A stretch of DNA of 32,110 nt, taken from NCBI GenBank assembly GCA_937942435.1, contig CALDEM010000066.1, positions 1 to 32,110 of the forward strand, written 5' to 3'. The position numbers and the translations under genes are program-made. This document shows, one piece after another, positions 1-8,901 of this stretch (its first letter is position 1; every line of letters starts with the position of its first letter). Source of the DNA: an uncultured Saprospiraceae bacterium (GTDB lineage: Bacteria > Bacteroidota > Bacteroidia > Chitinophagales > Saprospiraceae). Below the pieces are notes generated by a model. The model had not been told where the DNA came from, did no database searches, and saw only the letters and a program-made list of their open reading frames with translations.

Positions 1-1
1 T

Positions 2-736
2 GAAGCATCAAAACCAGGTGATCCATATCCATATCAAGGTGAGGTCAATCCTTTTCTAAACTTATTAGAAGGATGGGATAACAACCCGACCTCTTCGTTA
101 GATGGACCAAAAGAAGAGCTTACAGATGAGTTTCCAGTTGATGATGTCTTCTATACTGGTACAACATCTATCCAAGCAGCGGATGCCGATGGTTGGGTAG
201 TCTCTATCACACCGAGTGGTGGTTGGGTCCCTGCGGTCATCGCTGGCAACACCGGAGTTGGGTTGAGTCAGAGGATGCAAAGCTTTGTCTTAAGACCAGA
301 AGAAAATCCATACAATGTTGTCGCTCCAGGAAAAAGACCACGAGCTACTTTAACGCCAAGTATGGCTTTAAAAGATGGACGCCCATATGTTTCATTTGCA
401 GTTCAAGGGGGAGATAGTCAAGATCAGAACTCGTTACAGTTCTTCTTGAATATGGTAGAGTTTGACATGAATGTACAAGAAGCAGTCGAGGCTGCAAATA
501 TGAATAGCTTTCAGATGCGCGGATCATTTGGTCAGCATGAGGTAGCGATCGGCAAGATGTTACTTCATAATTCTACACCTTACTGGACGCGCAAGGAATT
601 GAAAAAGATGGGCTACAAATTAGAATTTCATGATCGGACTTCTGGGCCGCTCAATGCTATCTACTTTGATTGGAAAAATGGTAGTATGTGGGGAGGCAGC
701 AGCAACCATGGAGAAGACTATGGGATCGGTTGGTAG
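2..736 (+). CDS. gamma-glutamyltransferase-like protein, C-terminal part
   Basis: This gene is cut by the left edge; the frame is open from base 2 to the TAG at 734-736. Gamma-glutamyltransferases are N-terminal-nucleophile hydrolases that split into two subunits just before a Thr, and they act on gamma-glutamyl amides such as glutathione, usually outside the cytoplasm. The likely nucleophile is the first Thr of GTTS (codon 161-163), followed by ADADGWVVSITPSGG, which matches the family's TTHxSVVDxxGNAVSxT block. Further on, NPYNVVAPGKRPRATLTPSMAL matches the family's PGKRPxSSMxPT block, but Ala-Thr replaces the usual Ser-Ser pair, and the later glycine-rich loop reads QGGDSQDQ. It is therefore a divergent member, and its substrate may not be glutathione. 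mqo follows 44 bases downstream on the same strand. Confidence 0.8.
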   Translation, partial: EASKPGDPYPYQGEVNPFLNLLEGWDNNPTSSLDGPKEELTDEFPVDDVFYTGTTSIQAADADGWVVSITPSGGWVPAVIAGNTGVGLSQRMQSFVLRPEENPYNVVAPGKRPRATLTPSMALKDGRPYVSFAVQGGDSQDQNSLQFFLNMVEFDMNVQEAVEAANMNSFQMRGSFGQHEVAIGKMLLHNSTPYWTRKELKKMGYKLEFHDRTSGPLNAIYFDWKNGSMWGGSSNHGEDYGIGW

Positions 737-780
737 AATTGACTTGGTTAACTAGCAGTTAAAATTATAAAAAGAAAAAA

Positions 781-2262
781 TTGACAAAAGAGGTAGATAT
801 CCTATTGATAGGAGGAGGAATCATGAGCGCGACGCTCGGTGTGCTGTTGAGAAAGTTGATGCCCGAAGCAACAATAACCATCTGCGAACGATTAGAAAAA
901 GTAGCAGCTGAAAGTTCCGATTGTTGGAACAATGCGGGAACAGGTCATTCTGCATTTTGTGAGTTAAACTATACACCACTTAGAGAAAATGGATCAGTAG
1001 ACATAACCAAAGCGTTAAGGATCGCAGAGCAGTTTGAAGTTTCAAAACAACTATGGACTTATCTCAAAGAAAATGACCATCTACCAAAGTCCGAAGCATT
1101 TATCAATGACATCCCGCACATGAGTTTTGTCTGGGGACAAGACAACGTGGACTTTCTAAATACTCGATACAATGAGATGGTAAAGCACCCCATCTTCGAT
1201 GGCATGCAATATACCACCGATCATGAGCAGATCACTGAGTGGGTACCACTCATGATGAATGGCAGAGTCCATGAACATCCGATCGCTGTAACGCATATGG
1301 ACATCGGAACAGATGTCAACTTTGGGGCAATCACAAGAAGCATGATTAAGTCTCTGGAGCAAAGTGACAATATAGAATTATACCTAGGTCATGAAGTCAA
1401 AGATCTGACCAAACAAAAAGATGGTCGGTGGTATGTCGACATAGTGGATCGTAATACACATGAAGACAAAAACCTTATATGTGATTATGTATTCATAGGA
1501 GCTGGCGGTGGATCATTAACGCTTCTTGAGCAGTCGGACATTGAAGAAGGTAGAGGTTATGGCGGCTTCCCAGTAAGTGGTCACTTTCTAGCCTGTGACA
1601 ACGAAGAAGTTATTATGCAACATGAGGCCAAAGTATATGGCAAGGCAGCTGTAGGATCACCTCCGATGTCAGTGCCACACTTAGACACTCGCTGGATCAA
1701 TGGTAAGAGAAGTTTATTGTTTGGGCCGTATGCTGGATTCTCTACTAAGTTTTTAAAACAAGGATCTTACTTGGATTTGTTTTTATCTATAGAGATGCAC
1801 AATGTATGGCCGATGCTATCAGCAGGTATTGATAACATCCCTTTAACCAAGTACTTGGTCAACCAAGTGATGCAATCACCTGAAGATAGATTTGAATCAC
1901 TTCAGGCATATTATCCAGAAGCTCGCTTTGAAGACTGGGATCTTAAGATCGCAGGACAAAGAGTACAGATTATAAAAAAGGGTGCAGACGGCAAAGGCAG
2001 ATTACAATTTGGCACTGAGATCGTAAGTGCTGCGGATGGCAAGTTGGCCGCGCTCTTGGGCGCATCCCCAGGCGCTTCGACTTCTGTATCTATCATGCTC
2101 AATGTACTTCAAAGGATGTTTCCAAATCAGTTAAAATCAACGGCATGGCAATCAAAGTTAAAAGAGATGATACCAAGCTATGGTGAGTCACTGGTTTCTA
2201 ACAAAGAGTTATGTCATACAACACGAGATAGAACGAACGCCGTTTTAAAATTAGACGATTAG
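781..2262 (+). CDS. mqo: malate:quinone oxidoreductase
   Basis: This membrane-associated FAD enzyme oxidises malate to oxaloacetate and passes the electrons to quinone (menaquinone in this phylum), replacing or backing up the NAD malate dehydrogenase of the TCA cycle. The 493-residue length is normal for Mqo. The N-terminus holds the FAD-binding GGGIMSATLG (about residues 11-20), then ICERLEKVAAESS and the family's NNAGTGHSAFCELNYTP. Near the C-terminus FGTEIVSAADGKLAALLGASPGAST matches the Mqo signature. The start is TTG at 781: the first in-frame ATG, at Met15, lies inside the FAD-binding glycine motif and would destroy it. The leader is A-rich (AAAAAGAAAAAA) with no Shine-Dalgarno match. 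A serine hydrolase follows after 30 bases on the same strand. Confidence 0.97.
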   Translation: MTKEVDILLIGGGIMSATLGVLLRKLMPEATITICERLEKVAAESSDCWNNAGTGHSAFCELNYTPLRENGSVDITKALRIAEQFEVSKQLWTYLKENDHLPKSEAFINDIPHMSFVWGQDNVDFLNTRYNEMVKHPIFDGMQYTTDHEQITEWVPLMMNGRVHEHPIAVTHMDIGTDVNFGAITRSMIKSLEQSDNIELYLGHEVKDLTKQKDGRWYVDIVDRNTHEDKNLICDYVFIGAGGGSLTLLEQSDIEEGRGYGGFPVSGHFLACDNEEVIMQHEAKVYGKAAVGSPPMSVPHLDTRWINGKRSLLFGPYAGFSTKFLKQGSYLDLFLSIEMHNVWPMLSAGIDNIPLTKYLVNQVMQSPEDRFESLQAYYPEARFEDWDLKIAGQRVQIIKKGADGKGRLQFGTEIVSAADGKLAALLGASPGASTSVSIMLNVLQRMFPNQLKSTAWQSKLKEMIPSYGESLVSNKELCHTTRDRTNAVLKLDD

Positions 2263-2292
2263 TTGAACTACTAAAATTTCAATTTTATAAAG

Positions 2293-3792
2293 ATGACCAG
2301 GTTTATATTTTTTATCATTATCACTTTTTCAAGTATCAGTTTGTCAGCGCAGACTGCTGAAGACTTTCGTCAAGCGGCACATCAAGCTTTAGAGGCATTT
2401 GATACACCAGGATTCTCAGTTGGGATTATAAAGGATGGCAAGGCCATCTTGTCGGAAGGATATGGCACACGGACTATCAACAAATCAGAGTCAGTTGATG
2501 GACAGACCATCTATGCCATAGCTTCTAATAGCAAAGCATTTATCTCTACTGCAATAGCAAAGCTTCATGTAGAAGGAAAATTAAATCTTGATGCTCCCGT
2601 ACAAGACTACCTACCCTACTTCAAGTTATATGATGAATATGTAAGTCAGCACACAACAGTCAGAGATCTACTTTGTCACAGAGTAGGACTCGGCACTTAT
2701 AGTGGTGATGTTATCTGGTACAAAAGTGAAAAGAGCGCTGAGCAAATCATCAGACAGATCCAACACTTACCGCAAGCATATGAATGGCGTGGAGGGTATG
2801 GCTATACTAACCTGATGTTTATCACAGCAGGTGAAGTTATAAAAGCGGTAACGGGTCAAAGTTGGAGTGACTATGTGAAAGAAAACTTTCTTAGCCCGCT
2901 CGATATGAACAGAACACAGACCAGTGTTTTGGACTTAAAAAGATTAGAAAATATAGCCACACCTCATATCACTCATCGTGGCAACCTGCCTATAAAGATG
3001 GCTCCATGGGAAGCGTCTGGAGCAGCGGGAGGCATACTCTCTTGTACAGATGATATGCTAAAATGGATGAACGCTCAACTACATCCAGAACAAGCAGAAC
3101 AGAAAGGTCTCTTTCCAAAAGCAGCTCGCGATCAATGTATGAAACCGCACAACCCTATCCGTAGTAATAACTTCTATAGTGCAGGCCTCGGTTGGTTTGT
3201 ATATAGCCGAGAAGGTCAAAAGATAGTAACACATGGTGGCGGTTATGATGGTATGTACTCAAGAGTAATCATGATACCAGAGATGAAAGTTGGGATTGTA
3301 GTCCTTACCAATAGCATGACAGGTTTGTCTTCTGCAGTGGCTAACTACATAAGAGATACTTACTTAGGCATGTCTACTGAAGATTGGCTAAAGAAAGCAG
3401 TAGACGATGAAGCAAAGTCGAGAAAAAAATGGGGCAATAAGTTCATCGAACCTATGCAGACAAGAGCGATAAAATCTAAGCCAAGTATACTGAGAAGGTC
3501 AATGACAGGAGATTATCATGACCCTCTATATGGTCACATCACAATAGAAGAAGAGTCGAATGGCTCGCTATACATACATTTCGAAGGAGCACCTGCCCTT
3601 TCGGCAGAATTGACCCATTGGCATTATGACACATGGAAGATCAACTGGGCAGAAGAGCATGCCTGGTTCTACTTTGGCACGGTACAGTTTCTACTTGACA
3701 ATAATCAAAATGTTATGGGATTACAATTTGATGTGCCTAATGATGATATCTTTTTTGAGGAGATAGATATGGTAAAGGATAGGAAGATGTGA
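2293..3792 (+). CDS. exported serine hydrolase, class C beta-lactamase/DD-peptidase fold
   Basis: A 499-residue secreted protein. Residues 1-19 form a signal peptide ending SLSAQ. The beta-lactamase-type catalytic set is visible: SNSK at 78-81 (SxxK nucleophile and lysine), YTN at 171-173 (YxN) and HGG at 314-316 in place of KTG. The last 110 residues or so look like the DUF3471-type beta domain often joined to this fold. Such proteins include esterases, D-amino-peptide hydrolases and penicillin-binding-like enzymes; the HGG variant argues against a true beta-lactamase. The substrate cannot be read from sequence. The stop is 3 bases from the convergent stop of the oxidoreductase gene, so there is no room for a conventional terminator between them. 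Confidence 0.85.
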   Translation: MTRFIFFIIITFSSISLSAQTAEDFRQAAHQALEAFDTPGFSVGIIKDGKAILSEGYGTRTINKSESVDGQTIYAIASNSKAFISTAIAKLHVEGKLNLDAPVQDYLPYFKLYDEYVSQHTTVRDLLCHRVGLGTYSGDVIWYKSEKSAEQIIRQIQHLPQAYEWRGGYGYTNLMFITAGEVIKAVTGQSWSDYVKENFLSPLDMNRTQTSVLDLKRLENIATPHITHRGNLPIKMAPWEASGAAGGILSCTDDMLKWMNAQLHPEQAEQKGLFPKAARDQCMKPHNPIRSNNFYSAGLGWFVYSREGQKIVTHGGGYDGMYSRVIMIPEMKVGIVVLTNSMTGLSSAVANYIRDTYLGMSTEDWLKKAVDDEAKSRKKWGNKFIEPMQTRAIKSKPSILRRSMTGDYHDPLYGHITIEEESNGSLYIHFEGAPALSAELTHWHYDTWKINWAEEHAWFYFGTVQFLLDNNQNVMGLQFDVPNDDIFFEEIDMVKDRKM

Positions 3793-3795
3793 TCC

Positions 3796-4824
3796 TTATA
3801 CCTCGACAACCACCTTCCCCACAGTCGATCCACCTTGAAACAACTTGATAGCTTTTGGCATCTCTTCAAATTTGAAAGTGTGTCCAATGATGGGTTTGCC
3901 TAAGTCAAGCAACTTCAGTTCTTGCAACAACTCGTGCATGATGGAGACATTGTCAAAAAGATATATAAGGTTAAAGGCTAAGACACCTTTGTTGTGCTTG
4001 ATCATATTTTGTGGATCAAGTCGAGGCCTTGAGAGGTATTTTGGGATAAGCTTGAAGTAATTAGGTCTATTGCTCGTATCGCCGTACTGAGCAGAACCAT
4101 AGACAATGTGTCTTCCCATCGGACCTAACAGTTTAAATCCTATTTTCATGATCTTACCTCCGATGCACTCCATGATGAGATCAAGAGATCTATCATTGAG
4201 TTTTTCAATTAGATCCTCTTGGAACGTTTTAAGATTGCGAACGATGGCTTCATCATAACCTTCAGACTGCAAAAGTGCTAACTTCTTGCTATTACCTACG
4301 GTGCCAATAGTCGAAGCTCCTTTGCTTTTACAAATTCTGTTGGCCCATAATCCAACTCCACCAGCAGCAGAATGTATCAAAACAGTATGACCTTCTCTTA
4401 AACTACCTAAGTTAGAAAGTCCATAATATGCCGTTAGCACTTGGACGAGATAGCTTGCACCTTCTTGATAGGACCAATCCTCAGGAAGAGGGACTATATA
4501 TCTGTAATCTATATTTACAACAGTGGTATATGCTCCAAATCGGGTAACACCCATGACTCGGTCGCCAACCTCGATATCCTCAACATGATGGCCAATTGCA
4601 ACTACTTCACCTGCATATTCTAATCCGGGTATGAAGGCACCTTCAGGAGTTGCACTATACAAACCAAGGATAGCAAATACATCTGCAAAGTTAAGCCCTA
4701 TCGCATGTACTTTGATCTGTACTTCTTCATCTGAGGGTGCAGATAATGGATCATCAGATATCTTCAGACGACCTATATCTCCAGCCTTTAATTTATAAAC
4801 TTGTCTAATCGTGGGTTTAGGCAA
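3796..4824 (-). CDS. MDR-family NAD(P)H quinone oxidoreductase-like protein
   Basis: A 342-residue medium-chain dehydrogenase/reductase of the zinc-independent quinone-reductase branch. The N-terminal GroES-like domain carries GLNFADVFAILGLY and PGLEYAGEVVAIG, and the Rossmann nucleotide-binding loop is AAGGVG at 153-158. The catalytic-zinc cysteine of alcohol dehydrogenases is absent, which fits quinone or enone reductases and the VAT-1-like branch. The only plausible start is TTG at 4824, two bases after the asnS stop; no in-frame ATG occurs before the conserved domain. The spacing implies co-transcription with asnS and probably translational coupling. The substrate is unknown. Confidence 0.85.
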   Translation of the reverse strand: MPKPTIRQVYKLKAGDIGRLKISDDPLSAPSDEEVQIKVHAIGLNFADVFAILGLYSATPEGAFIPGLEYAGEVVAIGHHVEDIEVGDRVMGVTRFGAYTTVVNIDYRYIVPLPEDWSYQEGASYLVQVLTAYYGLSNLGSLREGHTVLIHSAAGGVGLWANRICKSKGASTIGTVGNSKKLALLQSEGYDEAIVRNLKTFQEDLIEKLNDRSLDLIMECIGGKIMKIGFKLLGPMGRHIVYGSAQYGDTSNRPNYFKLIPKYLSRPRLDPQNMIKHNKGVLAFNLIYLFDNVSIMHELLQELKLLDLGKPIIGHTFKFEEMPKAIKLFQGGSTVGKVVVEV

Positions 4825-4826
4825 AA

Positions 4827-6260
4827 TTAGAATTCTGCACTACCTGGAAAACGAGGAAACGGAATCACATCTCTAATGTTGGACATACCTGTCACAAACA
4901 TAATCATCCGCTCAAACCCCAATCCAAATCCAGCATGAGGACAAGTACCAAATCGACGTGTATCTAAAAACCACTCCATCTCTTCATGCGGTATATCAAA
5001 CTCTGTCATACGACGCTCAAGCACATCAAGGCGCTCTTCTCTTTGAGAACCACCAACGATCTCGCCTATGCCTGGAAACAATATATCCATAGCGGCGACT
5101 GTCTTGTCATCATCATTGAGCCTCATATAGAAAGCCTTGATCTCTTTAGGATAGCCTGTAAGTATCACTGGTTTCTTGAAGTGCTTCTCTACAAGATAGC
5201 GCTCATGTTCTGATTGGAGATCTGCTCCCCAATCTTCAATTACAAATTGGAATTTCTTCTTTTTGTTAGGCTTAGAATTCATTAAAATCCTGATGGCTTC
5301 GGTATATGTCAAGCGCTCATAATCTTCATCAAGACAAAACTGTAGTTTTTCTCTAAGCGGCATCGGACTGCGCTCATTCTGAGGTTTGTTTTTTTCTTCC
5401 TGTACTAACCTATTTTCTAAAAACGCTAAGTCATCCTTACAGTTTTGCATCACGTACTTGATGATGTACTTTAGCATGTCTTCTGCAAGGTCCATGTCAT
5501 CGTGAATGTCTGCAAAAGCGATCTCTGGTTCAATCATCCAAAACTCAGCCAAGTGCCGCGAAGTATTAGAATTTTCAGCTCTAAAAGTCGGTGCAAAAGT
5601 ATAGACGTCACTTAGTGCTAAGGCACCAAGCTCAGCTTCTAATTGGCCCGATACTGTCAAGTTAGTCTCCTTATTGAAAAAGTCTTGCTTGTAGTCTACT
5701 TTACCTTCTTCTGTTTTAGGGGGATCCTTCAGATCTAAAGTGGTCACTTTAAACATCTCTCCTGCTCCCTCAGCATCTGAACCAGTTATAATCGGAGCGT
5801 GCACATAAACAAACCCTCTGTTATTAAAAAACTCATGTATCGCGAAAGCAGCAGCATGTCTGATTCTGAAGACAGCACTAAAAGTGTTCGTCCTCATCCT
5901 AAGGTGAGCAATATCGCGTAAGAACTCCAAACTGTGCTTCTTTGGCTGTAGTGGATACTTCTCAGGATCACTATCTCCAAGGACCTTCAGTTCAGTGACT
6001 TTGAGCTCTATCGCTTGCCCCTTTCCTTGGGACTTAACAATCTCTCCTTTGAGTCGAAGGGCTGCTCCTGTAGCGATCCGTTTTAGTTCGCTTTCTTCAA
6101 AGGTCTCACGATCTACAACACACTGTAGCGTCTTGATAGTACTACCGTCATTAAGGGCTATGAACTGATTGTTGCGAAAGGTCCTAACCCATCCACAAAC
6201 TGTAACTTCTTGACCCAGTGAATCAGACTCTATAATCGACTTAATCTTAGAACGCTTCAT
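4827..6260 (-). CDS. asnS: asparaginyl-tRNA synthetase
   Basis: This cytoplasmic class IIb aminoacyl-tRNA synthetase charges tRNA-Asn with asparagine. The 477-residue protein begins with an OB-fold anticodon-binding domain (about 17-95, [14 protein letters not shown]). The catalytic core follows, with motif 2 FRAEN at 226-230 plus Arg235, and motif 3 GLGFER at 446-451. The sequence [10 protein letters not shown] (161-170) and the ending IRDVIPFPR are typical of AsnRS rather than AspRS. The ATG start has a 430-base upstream gap in which no clear TAnnTTTG promoter was found. The MDR oxidoreductase gene begins two bases after its stop. Confidence 0.97.
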   Translation of the reverse strand: MKRSKIKSIIESDSLGQEVTVCGWVRTFRNNQFIALNDGSTIKTLQCVVDRETFEESELKRIATGAALRLKGEIVKSQGKGQAIELKVTELKVLGDSDPEKYPLQPKKHSLEFLRDIAHLRMRTNTFSAVFRIRHAAAFAIHEFFNNRGFVYVHAPIITGSDAEGAGEMFKVTTLDLKDPPKTEEGKVDYKQDFFNKETNLTVSGQLEAELGALALSDVYTFAPTFRAENSNTSRHLAEFWMIEPEIAFADIHDDMDLAEDMLKYIIKYVMQNCKDDLAFLENRLVQEEKNKPQNERSPMPLREKLQFCLDEDYERLTYTEAIRILMNSKPNKKKKFQFVIEDWGADLQSEHERYLVEKHFKKPVILTGYPKEIKAFYMRLNDDDKTVAAMDILFPGIGEIVGGSQREERLDVLERRMTEFDIPHEEMEWFLDTRRFGTCPHAGFGLGFERMIMFVTGMSNIRDVIPFPRFPGSAEF

Positions 6261-6522
6261 TTCTCTTAAATATAATGTTAGGTGTGATCAGCTGTATAAA
6301 AAGATAAAGATACTATGAGTCTGGATATTGGGAGACTTAAGCCCAAAAATTAGTCAAGAGTGAACACCAATATGAAAATCTAATGATAGGTTCAAAACCA
6401 TCGGTCGAGAACATACATTTTGATTATGCATTTTTTGCACAAATCATAACACATAGACATCATAGATAAGCGACTCTGACATACATTAATCAGCGAGTAG
6501 AATAGCAAAATAGAGGTGGTAA

Positions 6523-6551
6523 AAAAGCCCGCTATGATCCACAGCGAGCCT
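6523..6551 (-). terminator. Rho-independent terminator, minus strand
   Basis: Read on the minus strand, a 7-bp GC-rich stem (GCTCGCT with AGCGGGC, one G-T pair) encloses a 9-base loop and is followed directly by TTTTTT. It lies about 140 bases beyond the batD stop. It could end read-through from the Bat operon or a small transcript starting inside the gap. Confidence 0.7.
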
Positions 6552-6657
6552 CCTATTTTCACGGAGGAATTAAAAGTACGCTATGAACGTTCTCTTTAAT
6601 TCACAAAACAGGTATATAAATGTAATTAAAACATATATGTTCAAATCATAATTCGTT

Positions 6658-6679
6658 AAAAATGACGTAGCTACGACAT
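6658..6679 (-). terminator. possible weak terminator after batD
   Basis: Ten bases after the batD stop, the minus strand can fold ATG-T-CGT / ACG-T-CAT around an AGCT loop (one T-T mismatch), then runs into TTTTT. The stem is short and interrupted, so it would be weak; the stronger hairpin at 6523-6551 may act as backup. Confidence 0.4.
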
Positions 6680-6688
6680 ATTGTTGTG

Positions 6689-8389
6689 TTATATCAATTT
6701 TTCCTCTATTGCTCCGATTATATTGATGCTCACATGATAGTCCTCTATTTCATCACCTGGTGCTATGGACGCATAGATCGCTTGTTCTCCCTTCTGCATT
6801 ATCTTTATCAATTCCGACTCTTGAGCGTCAAGATTATACTCTTTGAGTAAACCTGAAATGTGATTTTTCGAAAGTTGACTAGACTCTTGGTTAGTTTTAT
6901 TAGCTAAGTATTCTTGCAGTGCACTTCTCAACCTTATATAGTATGTTGTAATATCCTTCTGATCAAGTGCCTCCTTAGCTGTAGATAGCTTTGCTTCAGC
7001 TCTTTCTCTAGCGATCCGTCTTCTCTTGAGCACTGGATCTTCGTTATCCTGCATCTTTTTTTGCCGATACATGTATAAAAGACCCATAATACCTATCAAT
7101 AGTGCTCCGTTAGCCCCTCCATGTATCCATGAGAAGGCAAACTGACTATCAGTATTGTATAACTTTCCAACTGATGGGGGCGTAGGCAACTCTGTGATGC
7201 TCTCTTCTATATCAGCTAATTCTCTGTTGCTACCCTTTATTACATTGACTTGATATTGTTGTCCGTATATTTTTTCATAGCGACCGCTATCGACATTAAA
7301 AAATGTTAGCTCTGGATTAAACTTGATAACTCCTGTTCTTTTAGGAATCATCAAGTATTCGTACGTTTTAGTCACTTGGATCTTATCACCTACAACTTGA
7401 GATTGATCGCCAAGTAGATTAGGATCATAGATATCAAAAAGATCAGAGTAGGGTTGCTCAGGCGGTTCTATAAACTTACCATCACCATTACCTCTGATCT
7501 GCAGCGTTAAGGTCACAGCATCATCCATGGCTACGGTTTTTTTGTCAACCTTAGAACCCAAAAAGAAATCACCTACCGCTCCGTTGTAAGAGATAGGAGG
7601 ATTGTCAGGCGTCTCAAGAATGTCAATCTCTAAACCATTGGAGGAGACGTTATATCTCTTCAATCGAGTATTAAAAAAGAAGCTATTGGATCTTTGGCCA
7701 TCTGCAACACCCAAGACTAATCGAGTCGGATCAAGAATAAACTTACCCCGCTGTTGCGGAAACAATGCAATCACCTTTATAACTCTCGAATAATACTGGA
7801 CTCCATCCCTAACAATCTGTTCTGTTGGGCTTCTATAATTGTTTAACTCTTGAGCGAAGAAACCATCAAATGAAGGCAGTGTTGAAAAGTCAACTTGTCT
7901 CACATTTTGTCTAGTATATAAGGTATACTTTAGGCTAATCTGTTGACCCGCGTAACCTGTATCATGATCCACTGTAGCCTCGACTATAAAGTTGTTAGCT
8001 GCGTTAGCATCTTGCTTTGCCGCTTTGACTACGTCAATGGAAAGTGGAGCTGTTTTATAAGTCTCTCCATTAGCATTTATAGTGGCTGAACCTATCTTAA
8101 GCTTTCCTGGTTTATCAGCAGAAAGTGTATATCCATAGGAAACCTCGTAAGACACTTGTCCATTAATATTAGAGCGCATCTGACTCCGACTGGGGCCACC
8201 TACAACTTGAAGTCCCGCAAATGAGGGTGGCTTAAACTGATCACCATCGCCATTCTTTAATGTAAATTTGACTGTAAAGTATTGTCCAGTGACAACTTGC
8301 TTGGCATCTGCTGTTGCAATAAATTCAACTTGAGCATTTATAATTGCTGCCAAACCAAAACAGAATGAAAGCACCAAAAAGATTCTCAT
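6689..8389 (-). CDS. batD: BatD family protein, full length
   Basis: BatD proteins are membrane-anchored periplasmic proteins encoded with the vWA proteins BatA and BatB. The operon is linked to oxygen tolerance in Bacteroides fragilis, but the biochemical role is unsettled. A signal peptide ends at INAQ (residue 20). Beta-sandwich repeats follow, beginning with PPSFAGLQVVGGPS and a SYGYTLSADKPGKLKIGSA segment. One membrane helix lies at about 425-441 (GALLIGIMGLLYMY), then a cytoplasmic helical tail rich in Lys, Arg and Glu. I prefer the ATG at 8389, which starts the signal peptide directly. A TTG at 8404 overlapping the previous stop (TTGA) would add five residues. It is the last gene of the operon in this window. 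Confidence 0.88.
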   Translation of the reverse strand: MRIFLVLSFCFGLAAIINAQVEFIATADAKQVVTGQYFTVKFTLKNGDGDQFKPPSFAGLQVVGGPSRSQMRSNINGQVSYEVSYGYTLSADKPGKLKIGSATINANGETYKTAPLSIDVVKAAKQDANAANNFIVEATVDHDTGYAGQQISLKYTLYTRQNVRQVDFSTLPSFDGFFAQELNNYRSPTEQIVRDGVQYYSRVIKVIALFPQQRGKFILDPTRLVLGVADGQRSNSFFFNTRLKRYNVSSNGLEIDILETPDNPPISYNGAVGDFFLGSKVDKKTVAMDDAVTLTLQIRGNGDGKFIEPPEQPYSDLFDIYDPNLLGDQSQVVGDKIQVTKTYEYLMIPKRTGVIKFNPELTFFNVDSGRYEKIYGQQYQVNVIKGSNRELADIEESITELPTPPSVGKLYNTDSQFAFSWIHGGANGALLIGIMGLLYMYRQKKMQDNEDPVLKRRRIARERAEAKLSTAKEALDQKDITTYYIRLRSALQEYLANKTNQESSQLSKNHISGLLKEYNLDAQESELIKIMQKGEQAIYASIAPGDEIEDYHVSINIIGAIEEKLI

Positions 8390-8400
8390 TATATAAAGTC

Positions 8401-8901
8401 TCAAATCTTTTTGGATTTAACTTTTCTCAACTTCATCTTGAGAGAATCACTCTTAGTCATTGTTGTTTTTTTGCCTACATTCATCTGTGTATAAGATTGT
8501 CTATATCGATTATAGCGCTGGCGTATGCCTTCTGGGTTATCAACTACAATTATGCTTATGACATCAGAATACATAGGACCATCACCATTCTCTAAGGTCG
8601 CCTCACCAACGGTCAAGTCACCAACTTCATTAGGCATCAGATAATACTCATAAGACGAAGATTGTGTTACTGCTCCGTTGATCATACTAAACTGATTAGA
8701 AACATTGGGTCCGCCTACAATATCAAATCCTTCAAAGCTCGGAGGCACAAAGTCACCTTGTATATTTTCAAAAGTGTATTTCACACCTAGAGGATTCCCA
8801 AAGTACAAAGTATCAGCAGTGACTTCAACTTTAAAAACTACATCTTGTCCACCCAGTGTACCAGTTATAAAAAAGATTATAAAAAACATGAGCTGTTTCA
8901 T
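8401..8901 (-). CDS. short BatD-like secreted protein
   Basis: A 166-residue protein equivalent to the N-terminal domain of BatD only. After a signal peptide (MKQLMFFIIFFITGTLGGQ) it carries PPSFEGFDIVGGPN, SYEYYLMPNEVGDLTVGEA and a closing ISIIVV strand, which line up with the same blocks in the adjacent full-length BatD. It has no transmembrane helix and ends in a basic tail (KMKLRKVKSKK), so it should be periplasmic and soluble. The ATG at 8901 shares one base with the BatC stop (TGATG); a GTG at 8904 is the alternative start. It is probably a tandem duplicate of the first BatD domain that has become a separate subunit. Confidence 0.85.
   Translation of the reverse strand: MKQLMFFIIFFITGTLGGQDVVFKVEVTADTLYFGNPLGVKYTFENIQGDFVPPSFEGFDIVGGPNVSNQFSMINGAVTQSSSYEYYLMPNEVGDLTVGEATLENGDGPMYSDVISIIVVDNPEGIRQRYNRYRQSYTQMNVGKKTTMTKSDSLKMKLRKVKSKKI

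Larger units (their letters stand above)
6261..6688. other. intergenic region between batD and asnS
   Basis: This 428-base AT-rich gap lies between two genes that both read on the minus strand. No convincing open frame was found. It holds two minus-strand terminator-like hairpins (6658-6679 and 6523-6551) and a further pair of inverted repeats at about 6551-6569 and 6571-6602, described separately. The part nearest asnS (6261-6480) must contain the asnS promoter, but no TAnnTTTG motif could be assigned there. Confidence 0.6.

Noticed and set aside
748..762. TTAACT-AGC-AGTTAA hairpin between the gamma-glutamyltransferase and mqo genes as a terminator.
   Set aside because: It is followed by AATTATAAAA with no T-tract, the stem is AT-rich, and mqo starts 18 bases later.
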